A stretch of 6,641 nucleotides of DNA from Bacteroidales bacterium (GCA_028684405.1 JAQUGA010000141.1:1-6641), one strand, 5' to 3'. Shown: positions 1 to 6,364, counted from the stretch's first letter. Numbers and translations: made by a program. The notes: generated by a model not told the origin, from the sequence alone.

Positions 1-308
1 GTCGCTTAGAAACCAACTTAATTTGGATTTCTCTTTTTATGGCTCTTGCACCCATGCTCGGATTTACAGGTACTGTTGTGGGTATGATTCAAGCGTTTGA
101 CTCTATTGAAGCAGCCGGTGATATTTCCCCAACCGTTGTTGCTGGAGGTATGAAGGTAGCTCTTTTAACAACTGTTTTTGGTCTTATCGTAGCAATTATT
201 CTTCAAATTTTTTACAACTATCTTGTTTCTAAAATTGAAGGACTTGTAAATACAATGGAAGATGCAACTATTTCTTTTATGGACATTATTATTAAAAATA
301 AAAAATAG
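1..308 (+). CDS. exbB: MotA/TolQ/ExbB family proton channel, 3' part only
   Basis: This is the C-terminal ~100 residues of an ExbB/TolQ-type inner-membrane proton-channel subunit. The frame is open to the left edge (first full codon at 3, reading RLETNLIWISLF before the ATG at 39), so the true start lies outside the window and the ATG at 39 is internal. The family hallmark APMLGFTGTVVGMIQAF is visible, followed by a spacer and the last helix (VALLTTVFGLIVAIILQIF) with the threonines that line the channel in this family. The cytoplasmic tail is short and Lys-ending. In the family, a pentamer of ExbB surrounds an ExbD dimer and converts proton flow into force on an outer-membrane or periplasmic partner. 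The two exbD genes downstream fit this. Which process it powers (TonB-type transport, a Tol-like role or other) cannot be read from this fragment. exbB is used as a family label. Confidence 0.93.
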   Translation, partial: RLETNLIWISLFMALAPMLGFTGTVVGMIQAFDSIEAAGDISPTVVAGGMKVALLTTVFGLIVAIILQIFYNYLVSKIEGLVNTMEDATISFMDIIIKNKK

Positions 309-348
309 TTTCGACTTAAATTAAGAGAAGAAACATTTTTTAAATTTA

Positions 349-801
349 ATGACTAAAAACAACAACATGAAAAATAAAATAATCAACATCATAATCTTGG
401 TCATCGGTGTTTTAGCAACATTAGCTTGTGTTATGTTTGCTTTAAAATATGATGCCGCAGATCCTGAAAAAGCAAGCTTCTTTCAAGATTCATCGATGTA
501 TGTCACTTATTTCTTGTTTTTTCTTGCCGCATTAATTGCCATTGGTTTTGCAGTGGTACAAATAATCAGCAATTTTAAACAAGCAAAAACAGGATTGTTT
601 GCTGTACTTGGCCTAGTCCTGCTTTTTGGAGTTACGTACCTACTTTCAGGTCCAAGTAATTCAGTCGTCGAACAAAAGTTTGAAGTCACTACTCATATGG
701 CGAAAGTCATCGGTGGTGGTATACTTTCTACATACTTACTTGTAGCTATCGTGATCCTAACCATTATTTGGTCAACAATTGCAAGTAGATTAAAAAATTA
801 A
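349..801 (+). CDS. Uncharacterised four-helix membrane protein of the ExbB-ExbD operon
   Basis: A 150-residue protein I cannot assign to a named family. It has four hydrophobic segments at about residues 11-32, 50-76, 82-100 and 121-146. Between helices 1 and 2 is a polar loop (KYDAADPEKASFFQDSS), and between helices 3 and 4 a loop of about 20 residues (GPSNSVVEQKFEVTTHMAK). It lies 40 nt after the exbB stop and 12 nt before the first exbD, on the same strand, so it is almost certainly co-transcribed. From memory, a hypothetical membrane protein in this slot recurs in Bacteroidota ExbB/ExbD clusters, which suggests an accessory subunit of the motor, but that is inference. No recognisable enzyme motif is present. 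The ATG at 349 is taken as start. The ATG at 367 (residue 7) is a possible alternative, and neither has a good Shine-Dalgarno sequence, as is common in this phylum. Confidence 0.85.
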   Translation: MTKNNNMKNKIINIIILVIGVLATLACVMFALKYDAADPEKASFFQDSSMYVTYFLFFLAALIAIGFAVVQIISNFKQAKTGLFAVLGLVLLFGVTYLLSGPSNSVVEQKFEVTTHMAKVIGGGILSTYLLVAIVILTIIWSTIASRLKN

Positions 802-813
802 AAATTAAAAGTC

Positions 814-1383
814 ATGGGCAAAAAAACCCCTCAAATAAATTCAGGAGCAATGGCGGATATTTCGTTTTTGCTTCTAACGTTCTTTTTGCTTACATCGTCT
901 ATTAGCACCGATCAAGGAATTTCTAGGGTTTTACCTCCTCCTGTTCCAAAAGATGTAAAACCACCAGACATCAACAAACGTAACATCATGGAAGTGTTGG
1001 TTAATCAATTCGACCAATTGCTGATTAATGGTGAACCCGGTACTGTTGATGATTTGAAAAGAGAGGCTATGATTTTCGTAGAAAATCCTACTGACGATCC
1101 GCGCTATTCTGTAAGTGAAGTAAAAGAGATTGACCTATTGGGGCCTGTGAGGGTCAGTAAGGGTGTTATTTCACTTCAAAATGACCGAGGCACTTCATAT
1201 AATATGTATATTCAAGTTCAAAACGAACTAACGAAAGCATATAATGAATTACGTGATAAATTATCACGTCAGAAATTTAGCAAGAAATACGACGAATTGA
1301 CAAGCGAAGAACAACGTAAGGCCATTGGAGAAGCTATTCCAATTAGTATTTCCGAGGCTGAACCTAAAAATATTGGAGGATAA
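814..1383 (+). CDS. exbD: ExbD/TolR-type biopolymer transport protein (first copy)
   Basis: A 189-residue ExbD-family protein. The short cytoplasmic N-terminus (MGKKTPQINSGAMAD) leads into a single membrane helix at about residues 14-32 (ISFLLLTFFLLTSS). Asp15 at the start of the helix corresponds to the conserved proton-carrying aspartate of ExbD/TolR. A proline-rich stretch follows (LPPPVPKDVKPP, residues 40-51), and then a periplasmic domain with a lysine- and glutamate-rich C-terminal region. The protein is longer than enterobacterial ExbD (about 140 residues), with extra sequence in the periplasmic domain. In the family it forms a dimer plugging the ExbB pentamer and couples proton flow to an outer-membrane partner. 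The start follows the preceding gene by 12 nt. The stop is separated from the second exbD by three bases. Confidence 0.93.
   Translation: MGKKTPQINSGAMADISFLLLTFFLLTSSISTDQGISRVLPPPVPKDVKPPDINKRNIMEVLVNQFDQLLINGEPGTVDDLKREAMIFVENPTDDPRYSVSEVKEIDLLGPVRVSKGVISLQNDRGTSYNMYIQVQNELTKAYNELRDKLSRQKFSKKYDELTSEEQRKAIGEAIPISISEAEPKNIGG
1375..1380 (+). promoter_or_regulatory. Shine-Dalgarno-like GGAGGA before second exbD
   Basis: GGAGGA sits 6 nt before the ATG at 1387 and forms the last two glycine codons of the upstream exbD, directly before its TAA. It is the only strong Shine-Dalgarno match before a gene start that I noticed here. Because Bacteroidota generally make little use of such sites, it may simply be a Gly-Gly C-terminus. 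Its position would nevertheless suit re-initiation or coupled translation of the second exbD. Confidence 0.45.
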
Positions 1384-1386
1384 ATT

Positions 1387-1845
1387 ATGGGAAGATTTTC
1401 AAAAGCAGGTAAAAAAGAGACTCCGGAAATTAATACCGGTTCAATGTCTGACATTATTTTTATGTTTCTCTTCTTCTTTATGGTTATTACTAAAATGCGA
1501 GAAACCCAATTATTTGTCAGAGTAACTCCTCCTCAAGCTTCGGAAATTCAAAAACTTGAAAAGAAGAGTTTGGTGAGTAGTATTTATATTGGATCACCAA
1601 TTCGGACTCAGTTATATGGAACAGCACCCCGTATTCAACTAAACGATCAGTTTGCTGAACCTTCTAACATTCCAGAGTTTGTAGCCAAAGAAAAAATGGC
1701 TCGTAATGAATTTGAAAGAAATCAAATTGTAAACTCTTTGAAAGTAGATGGCGAAGTAAAAATGGGTATTGTTACCGATGTAAAACAAGAATTACGGAAG
1801 GCTGACTCCAGAAGAGTTAACTATGCAACTCGTAAAAAAGTTTAA
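1387..1845 (+). CDS. exbD: ExbD/TolR-type biopolymer transport protein (second copy)
   Basis: A 152-residue ExbD-family protein and paralogue of its upstream neighbour. The N-terminus (MGRFSKAGKKETPEINTGSM) resembles that of the first copy and leads to Asp22 at the mouth of a single membrane helix, about residues 21-36 (DIIFMFLFFFMVIT). This is the conserved proton-path aspartate. The periplasmic part carries a VTPPQ motif right after the helix and ends in a basic tail (RRVNYATRKKV) after GIVTDVKQELRKAD, the usual C-terminal element of ExbD domains. The gene starts three bases after the stop of the first exbD and in the same frame (TAA ATT ATG). Two non-identical ExbD proteins in one operon suggest a heterodimer in the channel or two alternative motors. 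It is the last gene of the operon and is followed by a strong hairpin. Confidence 0.93.
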   Translation: MGRFSKAGKKETPEINTGSMSDIIFMFLFFFMVITKMRETQLFVRVTPPQASEIQKLEKKSLVSSIYIGSPIRTQLYGTAPRIQLNDQFAEPSNIPEFVAKEKMARNEFERNQIVNSLKVDGEVKMGIVTDVKQELRKADSRRVNYATRKKV

Positions 1846-1863
1846 TAGATAAAATCTAATAAT

Positions 1864-1898
1864 AAAAAAAACTCAGTCAATTGACTGAGTTTTTTTTT
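1864..1898. terminator. Bidirectional intrinsic terminator between exbD and pyrG
   Basis: A perfect palindrome runs from 1864 to 1897, centred between 1880 and 1881. Its core arms are ACTCAGTCAA and TTGACTGAGT, flanked by a run of A on the left and eight T on the right. It therefore reads as a GC-containing stem with a small AATT loop and a U tract on either strand. It lies 18 nt after the exbD stop and 17 nt from the pyrG stop, exactly where two convergent operons meet, and should terminate both. Confidence 0.92.
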
Positions 1899-1913
1899 AT
1901 CTCTATTTCTTTA

Positions 1914-3530
1914 TTATTCTCTTTCGTTATATTCTATAGCTGCTTTTACAAAGTGAACAAAAATGGGATGATGATTGGCTACAGTACTTTTGTATTCTGG
2001 ATGAAATTGTACCGCAACAAACCATGGGTGTGAAGGCAGTTCTAGAATTTCAACCAAGTTTTGTTTTTGATGGATGCCTGAAAACACCATTCCTGCGTTT
2101 TGGAAGTCTTTTAGATAGTGGTTATTAAACTCATATCTATGACGATGTCTCTCTTCAATCACATCCTTTTGATAAATTTCAGCGGCTTTTGTGTTCGACT
2201 TAATGGCACATGAATAAAGCCCTAATCGCATGGTTCCGCCTTTCATGTCTGTTTCTTTTTGATCAGCCATAATATCAATCACCGGATTTGTGGTGTTTTT
2301 ATCAATCTCAGTGGTATGAGCATCTGGTAGGTTCATTACATTTCTGGCAAATTCAATTACGGCACATTGCATTCCAAGGCAGATTCCTAAAAATGGTATA
2401 TTGTTTTCTCGTGCCCATTGAACGGCTAATATTTTTCCTTCAATTCCTCTTTCGCCAAAGCCAGGTGCTACTAAAACACCGCTGTTTCCAGCTAGTTTTT
2501 CTTCAATATCGTCTACAGACAGGTATTCGGAATGAATCATGTTTATTTTCACTTTGCAGTCGTTAGAGACTCCAGCGTGTACAAAAGATTCTAAAATAGA
2601 TTTATAAGCATCTTTTAATTCAACATATTTTCCGACCAATGCAATATTAACCTCTTTAGAGGGATTGTGAAGTCCCTTCAAAAACTCTTTCCACTGCACC
2701 AAATCTGGTTCGGGTGTCCCCACGATTCCCATTTTTCGAAGAACTTCTGTGTCAAGAGCCTCTTCGTACATCAATAAAGGCACGTCATAAATGCTTTTGG
2801 CATCAATGGATTCAATCACCGAAGTAGGATCTACGTTACAAAACAAAGCAATCTTATTTCGCATGGATTCATTCATATGATGTTCGGTGCGACAGACAAT
2901 AATATCGGGTTGAACTCCTTGTTCGAGCAATGTTTTTACAGAATGTTGTGTGGGTTTGGTTTTCAATTCTCCGGCGGCTGCCAAATAAGGAACCAAAGTT
3001 AAGTGAACAGAAATACATTTGTTTCCCATTTCCCATTTTAACTGCCTTAGAGCTTCTATAAAAGGGAAGGATTCAATGTCTCCAACGGTTCCACCAATTT
3101 CGGTAATTACAAAATCGTATTGACCAACACTTCCTAGAATTTTTACACACCGAATAATTTCATCGGTAATATGAGGAACGACTTGAACGGTTTGTCCTAA
3201 ATAGTCACCTCTGCGTTCTTTATTGATGACGGATTGATAAATCTTACCCGTTGTAACATTATTGGCTTGAGAAGTTGGGACATTGGAAAAGCGCTCATAA
3301 TGGCCTAAATCCAGATCTGTTTCGGCACCATCATCGGTAACAAAGCATTCTCCATGTTCATACGGATTTAGTGTGCCTGGATCAATATTAATGTATGGAT
3401 CTAGCTTTTGAATTGTAACGGTAAACCCTCGTGCTTTTAATAGTTTTGCTAAAGAAGCAGATATAATACCTTTGCCCAGAGAGGAAGCAACGCCACCTGT
3501 AACAAAAATATATCGTGATCTTTGATTCAT
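1914..3530 (-). CDS. pyrG: CTP synthase (glutamine-hydrolysing)
   Basis: PyrG makes CTP from UTP, ATP and glutamine in the cytoplasm, the last step of de novo pyrimidine nucleotide synthesis. With the start at 3530 the protein has 538 residues, close to the usual 535-550. The N-terminal synthetase domain has the phosphate-binding loop GGVASSLGKG (12-21), GAETDLDLGHYERF (68-81) with the metal-binding Asp72, and TEIGGTVGDIES with Glu144. The C-terminal class I glutaminase domain has the PGFGERG oxyanion region (356-362), the nucleophile Cys384 in LGICLGMQ, and the His510/Glu512 pair in VQFHPEY. An in-frame ATG at 3587 would add 19 residues (starting MYFCFFTNN) without family counterpart. The ATG at 3530 gives MNQRSRYIFVTGG, the expected CTP synthase N-terminus, and is preferred. 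The gene is convergent with exbD and 170 bp downstream of rpoD on the same strand. Confidence 0.97.
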   Translation of the reverse strand: MNQRSRYIFVTGGVASSLGKGIISASLAKLLKARGFTVTIQKLDPYINIDPGTLNPYEHGECFVTDDGAETDLDLGHYERFSNVPTSQANNVTTGKIYQSVINKERRGDYLGQTVQVVPHITDEIIRCVKILGSVGQYDFVITEIGGTVGDIESFPFIEALRQLKWEMGNKCISVHLTLVPYLAAAGELKTKPTQHSVKTLLEQGVQPDIIVCRTEHHMNESMRNKIALFCNVDPTSVIESIDAKSIYDVPLLMYEEALDTEVLRKMGIVGTPEPDLVQWKEFLKGLHNPSKEVNIALVGKYVELKDAYKSILESFVHAGVSNDCKVKINMIHSEYLSVDDIEEKLAGNSGVLVAPGFGERGIEGKILAVQWARENNIPFLGICLGMQCAVIEFARNVMNLPDAHTTEIDKNTTNPVIDIMADQKETDMKGGTMRLGLYSCAIKSNTKAAEIYQKDVIEERHRHRYEFNNHYLKDFQNAGMVFSGIHQKQNLVEILELPSHPWFVAVQFHPEYKSTVANHHPIFVHFVKAAIEYNERE

Positions 3531-3569
3531 GTTTGAATATTTAATCCGATTAATGGAAATGTTGTTTGT

Positions 3570-3609
3570 AAAAAAACAAAAATACAATTTCTTTTTTGAA
3601 ATTGTATTT
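3570..3609 (-). terminator. AT-rich hairpin with T tract: rpoD terminator or pyrG leader attenuator
   Basis: A perfect 12-bp inverted repeat (3580-3591 and 3598-3609, arms AAATACAATTTC / GAAATTGTATTT) encloses a six-base loop. On the minus strand it is followed by TTTTTGTTTTTTT (3582-3570), the layout of an intrinsic terminator although the stem has only two G-C pairs. It lies about 90 nt past the rpoD stop and 40 nt before the pyrG start. It could end the rpoD transcript or act as an attenuator in the pyrG leader. The sequence TATTTTTG (3584-3577, minus) inside it also matches the Bacteroidota -7 box TAnnTTTG, but I see no -33 element at the right distance. Confidence 0.6.
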
Positions 3610-3619
3610 CGTTTGCAAA

Positions 3620-3647
3620 TATCTGAAAACTTGTTTAATATCAGATA
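3620..3647. repeat. Inverted repeat TATCTGA / TCAGATA in the rpoD-pyrG gap
   Basis: Seven-base arms at 3620-3626 and 3641-3647 are separated by 14 nt. No T tract follows the hairpin on the minus strand, and only an A run follows on the plus strand, so it does not look like a terminator. It could be a leader RNA hairpin, an operator or chance in AT-rich DNA. Confidence 0.3.
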
Positions 3648-3700
3648 AAAAAAAATGTTTTTAACACTAAACTACCAGAATTTATTGAATGGTTTAGAAT

Positions 3701-4561
3701 TTATAAATATGTTTTCAGATTGCTGCTTCTAGAATTTTGTTTAAGTCTTCTAATGGCTCTCTCTTTTATTTGACGAACTCTTTCTCGAGTTAAGTCAAAT
3801 TTTGCTCCAATCTCATCCAAAGTTAGTTCGTGACTAACTCCAATGCCAAAGTATAAGTTTAAAATATCTTTTTCTTTGTCGCTTAAAGAAGATAAGGTTC
3901 GTTGTATTTCGTTAAACAAAGACTCTTGCATCAGCTCTTCGTCGGTATTAGAATTGTCTTCAGGAACAAAAGTGTCTACAAAACGAGTGTCGTCCTCATA
4001 TGAAATGGGAGCGTCCATGGATACATATTTGGAATTGATTTTCATTACATCCCGAACTTTGTATTCTGGTAAATCTAGGGCTTCCGAAATTTCGGTTACT
4101 GTTGGCGGTCTTTCGAACATCTGCTCTAACTTCGAGATTTGCTTCTTGACTTTATTTAAAGAACCAACTTGATTTAGTGGTAGACGCACAATTCTAGATT
4201 GTTCGGCAATAGCTTGCAAAATAGCTTGGCGAATCCACCACACGGCATACGATATAAATTTAAAACCTCGGGTTTCATCAAATCTTCCAGCAGCTTTAAT
4301 CAATCCTAAATTTCCCTCATTTATCAAATCGGGCAAACTTAATCCTTGATTTTGATACTGTTTTGCTACCGACACCACAAACCTTAAATTTGCTTTTGTC
4401 AGTTTTTCTAGAGCTATTTGATCTCCCAGCTTTATTCGTTTTGCCAACTCTACCTCTTCGTCAGGGGTAATCATCTCCTCTTTTCCAATGTCTTGGAGAT
4501 ATTTGTCCAAAGAAGCGGTTTCGCGATTGGTGATTGATTTCGATATCTTTAATTGTCTCAT
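3701..4561 (-). CDS. rpoD: Primary RNA polymerase sigma factor (sigma-70 family, RpoD/SigA)
   Basis: A 286-residue housekeeping sigma factor. Region 1.2 begins near residue 15 (ASLDKYLQDIGKEEMITPDEE). Regions 2.1-2.4 span about 50-125, with the core-binding stretch LPDLINEGNLGLIKAAGRFD and the -10 recognition/melting segment GFKFISYAVWWIRQAI. Region 3 begins at RIVRLPLNQVGSLNKV. Region 4.2 is the helix-turn-helix LTLDEIGAKFDLTRERVRQ (246-264) that reads the upstream promoter element. Region 1.1 is absent and the non-conserved insert is missing, the compact form normal for Bacteroidota, whose promoters use -33 TTTG and -7 TAnnTTTG rather than -35/-10. The start at 4561 gives the expected MRQLKISKSITNRE N-terminus. 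The gene lies 158 bp after the protease stop on the same strand. I could not identify a convincing promoter in that gap. The acidic stretch at 189-209 is more variable than the rest. Confidence 0.96.
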   Translation of the reverse strand: MRQLKISKSITNRETASLDKYLQDIGKEEMITPDEEVELAKRIKLGDQIALEKLTKANLRFVVSVAKQYQNQGLSLPDLINEGNLGLIKAAGRFDETRGFKFISYAVWWIRQAILQAIAEQSRIVRLPLNQVGSLNKVKKQISKLEQMFERPPTVTEISEALDLPEYKVRDVMKINSKYVSMDAPISYEDDTRFVDTFVPEDNSNTDEELMQESLFNEIQRTLSSLSDKEKDILNLYFGIGVSHELTLDEIGAKFDLTRERVRQIKERAIRRLKQNSRSSNLKTYL

Positions 4562-4657
4562 ATAATTTTGTAAGTTTCTAAGCTAGTATTTATCTCTACC
4601 TAACTAACTTATAATGTCAATATTTGTTCAACGAAATTAGAGTATTTTGTTAGAAAG

Positions 4658-4705
4658 AAAAAATATAATAACATTATTTATGTTAAAATGCTAATATTGA
4701 GCATT
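4658..4705 (-). terminator. Possible terminator downstream of the protease gene
   Basis: Read on the minus strand, two short hairpins follow the protease stop: AATGCT/AGCATT (4705-4687, 7-nt loop) and TAACAT/ATGTTA (4685-4669, 5-nt loop). A run of six T follows at 4663-4658. The stems are only 6 bp and AT-rich, so this is a weak candidate. If it works, it separates the protease and rpoD transcripts. The remainder of the 158-bp gap holds no gene that I can see. Confidence 0.4.
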
Positions 4706-4719
4706 AAAGCCTGAAACTG

Positions 4720-6099
4720 CTAAGTGCCAATCGCATAATAGACCTTCATTCCATTGGGATATATTCCATCAATTAAAAGACTTCCGTTGGGCTTGCTGAT
4801 GATTTCTTCTATTTGTTCAACGTTTTCAATTGCTTTTCTATTGATGGATAGAACGATAAATCCTTCGCGAATGCCTGCACTTTGAAAAATTCCGGGTTCT
4901 ACTTTCATCACTTGAACTCCAGATCTGATTCGTAAAGTCTTTTTAAGTTTTACATCTACTTCACCAAAGGTGACTCCAAGTTGAGTAATTTGATTTTTCT
5001 GCTCTTTTGTGATAACATCCATCGTTCCTGATTTATTTCGAAGCGTCATTACAATGGTTCGATTTTTATTATTTTTTTGAATTATCGCTTCTACTTTGTC
5101 ACCAGGACGATATTGAGCCAAGATTTCCTTTAATTCGGCATATGTATTTACAGGATGATTGTTCAGAGAAAGAAGAATATCTCCTTCACGAATGCCTGCA
5201 GCGTATGCAGAGCCGTTTTCATCAACATGATTAATTAAAATCCCTTTTATTTCTTCCAATTTTAGCTCGTTTGCCATTTTACTGTTTATCTCCGAAAAAG
5301 AGGCACCCAGATAAACTTGTTGAACAATTCCGTGAAGTTTTAAATCTTCCGTCACCTTTTTTACAATGTTTGAAGGAATGGCAAAAGAATAACCTGAAAA
5401 AGAGCCAGTACGAGATGCAATAGCTGCATTTATGCCAATTAATTCTCCTTTTGTATTAACCAATGCACCACCACTATTTCCTTGATTTACAGCAGCATCT
5501 GTTTGGATGAAAGATTCAATTGAACTGCTCTTTCCTAAAATGTTCAGATTTCTGGCTTTGGCACTCACGATACCTGCCGTTACGGTAGACGTTAGATTGA
5601 ATGGATTTCCAACAGCCAACACCCATTCTCCGACACGAACATTATCAGAATTGGCAAATTGCAAAAAAGGAAGGTTTTTCGCTTGAATTTTAATCAAAGC
5701 CAAATCCGTTAAAGGATCTGTTCCCACAATTTCTCCTTCAAATTCTCGCTTGTCATTCAAAGTGACCAGTATTGCATTGGCATCTTGAACAACATGATTG
5801 TTAGTTACAATATAGCCATCAGAAGTAATAATGACTCCCGAGCCAGTGGCAATAATGGGATAGCGTTTGGACTCATTTTTAAAACCAAAAAACTCAAAAA
5901 AAGGATCGTTTAAACCAAAGAAATCGTCGTAAACACTGCTTTTTCTTTCAAATTCGGTTTTAATATGGACAACAGTATGTATGCTTTTTTCAGCAGCGAT
6001 TGTGAAATCCAATTCAGCAGGTACAGATGCCGTTCTTTGACTGAATGCGAAAACGCTTATAGTGGATAAAAACATCCATAAAAAAATCTTCTTATTCAT
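4720..6099 (-). CDS. degQ: DegP/DegQ (HtrA)-family periplasmic serine protease
   Basis: A 459-residue trypsin-like protease/chaperone of the HtrA family that degrades or refolds misfolded envelope proteins. Residues 1-20 are a Sec signal peptide (MNKKIFLWMF, then LSTISVFAFS) with likely cleavage before Gln21. The protease domain (about 80-255) shows the full triad: His102 in TNNHVV, Asp132 in TDLALIKI, and Ser209 in QGNSGGALV. The oxyanion/activation segment is intact, so it should be active. A loop rich in Phe (DDFFGLNDPFFEFFGF, 58-73) follows the mature N-terminus and corresponds to the LA-loop region of DegP relatives. Two PDZ domains follow, about 262-355 (YLGASF, GSAYAAGIREGDILLSLN) and 370-459 (QLGVTF, SAGIREGFIVLSINRKAI). 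Two PDZ domains place it with DegP/DegQ rather than DegS. The symbol degQ is a family guess and htrA would serve as well. It is divergent from the sigma-54-type activator, with 298 bp between their starts. Confidence 0.95.
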   Translation of the reverse strand: MNKKIFLWMFLSTISVFAFSQRTASVPAELDFTIAAEKSIHTVVHIKTEFERKSSVYDDFFGLNDPFFEFFGFKNESKRYPIIATGSGVIITSDGYIVTNNHVVQDANAILVTLNDKREFEGEIVGTDPLTDLALIKIQAKNLPFLQFANSDNVRVGEWVLAVGNPFNLTSTVTAGIVSAKARNLNILGKSSSIESFIQTDAAVNQGNSGGALVNTKGELIGINAAIASRTGSFSGYSFAIPSNIVKKVTEDLKLHGIVQQVYLGASFSEINSKMANELKLEEIKGILINHVDENGSAYAAGIREGDILLSLNNHPVNTYAELKEILAQYRPGDKVEAIIQKNNKNRTIVMTLRNKSGTMDVITKEQKNQITQLGVTFGEVDVKLKKTLRIRSGVQVMKVEPGIFQSAGIREGFIVLSINRKAIENVEQIEEIISKPNGSLLIDGIYPNGMKVYYAIGT

Positions 6100-6128
6100 A
6101 CTTTTTTATTTTTTAAAATAATATTTGA

Positions 6129-6162
6129 CAAAAATAGTTCTCCTAAAACAACGGAGTCTCAA
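6129..6162 (-). promoter_or_regulatory. Candidate promoter of the HtrA-type protease gene
   Basis: On the minus strand, 6136-6129 reads TATTTTTG, a full match to the Bacteroidota -7 box TAnnTTTG, about 30 bp upstream of the ATG at 6099. That would give an untranslated leader of roughly 20-25 nt. A weak -33 match (ATTG, 6163-6160 on the minus strand) lies 23 nt upstream. A TGACAA element at 6126-6131 (plus strand) overlaps the -7 box and links it to the cluster near the activator promoter. Confidence 0.5.
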
Positions 6163-6221
6163 TATAATGCAAAGGATGTACCATTTGTTTGTACACTGAA
6201 CTTAAGTTTTGTTAATTCGGG

Positions 6222-6311
6222 ATGATTATCGCTTTTCTCGATTTGTTATTATGGATTCTTATGCAATTGCTATTGTTTGCAAATATCATTAGGAAAGACA
6301 AATCACATTAA
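6222..6311 (+). CDS. Possible 29-residue hydrophobic small protein
   Basis: A short open frame in the divergent intergenic region, starting MIIAFLDLLLWILMQLLLFA and ending in a charged tail (NIIRKDKSH). It would form one membrane helix with a basic C-terminus. Twenty bases after its TAA comes a 10-bp hairpin followed by eight T, which would make a natural end for a short transcript on this strand. Against it: AT-rich DNA easily yields Leu/Ile/Phe-rich frames, there is no clear ribosome-binding site, and no full -7 box lies upstream (nearest is TAAGTTTT at 6203-6210, one mismatch). Small single-helix peptides of this kind include regulatory membrane peptides and type I toxins, but I recognise no specific family. 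This is a candidate only. Confidence 0.25.
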   Translation: MIIAFLDLLLWILMQLLLFANIIRKDKSH

Positions 6312-6330
6312 CAAACTTTAGAAAAACATC

Positions 6331-6364
6331 AACTGACAAAGTTGACAATTTGTCAGTTTTTTTT
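6331..6364 (+). terminator. Hairpin with T8 tract upstream of the activator gene; terminator or operator
   Basis: Perfect 10-base arms AACTGACAAA (6331-6340) and TTTGTCAGTT (6349-6358) enclose an 8-nt loop (GTTGACAA), and eight T run through 6364. The form is that of a plus-strand intrinsic terminator, yet no established plus-strand gene lies upstream, only the small ORF at 6222. Since the -33 element of the downstream promoter would fall in the loop, a DNA operator is an equally good reading. The dyad contains three of the TGACAA/TTGTCA elements (6334-6339, 6343-6348, 6350-6355). Confidence 0.5.

Noticed and set aside
507..689. 60-codon minus-strand frame opposite the four-helix membrane protein gene
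   Set aside because: Antisense to a well-placed operon gene, with no supporting signal.
1325..1525. 66-codon frame overlapping the exbD-exbD junction
   Set aside because: Out-of-frame with two clear ExbD genes. The hydrophobic run mirrors the ExbD membrane helix in another frame.
2288..2566. 92-codon plus-strand frame inside pyrG
   Set aside because: Antisense shadow of a strongly conserved enzyme gene, with no protein-family features.
3531..3587. 19-residue N-terminal extension of PyrG from an ATG at 3587
   Set aside because: The extra residues (MYFCFFTNNISI...) have no counterpart in CTP synthases and overlap the candidate hairpin/promoter region. The ATG at 3530 yields the standard N-terminus.
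3553..3648. 31-codon plus-strand frame antisense to the pyrG leader
   Set aside because: Its sequence follows the arms of the AT-rich inverted repeat and low-complexity A/T runs. There is no start signal, and it is best explained by composition.
3843..4172. 109-codon plus-strand frame inside rpoD
   Set aside because: Serine-rich antisense shadow of the sigma factor coding sequence.
4632..4639. TAATTTCG (minus strand) as an rpoD -7 box
   Set aside because: One mismatch in the critical TTTG part and no -33 element at the right distance. Too weak to list as a promoter.
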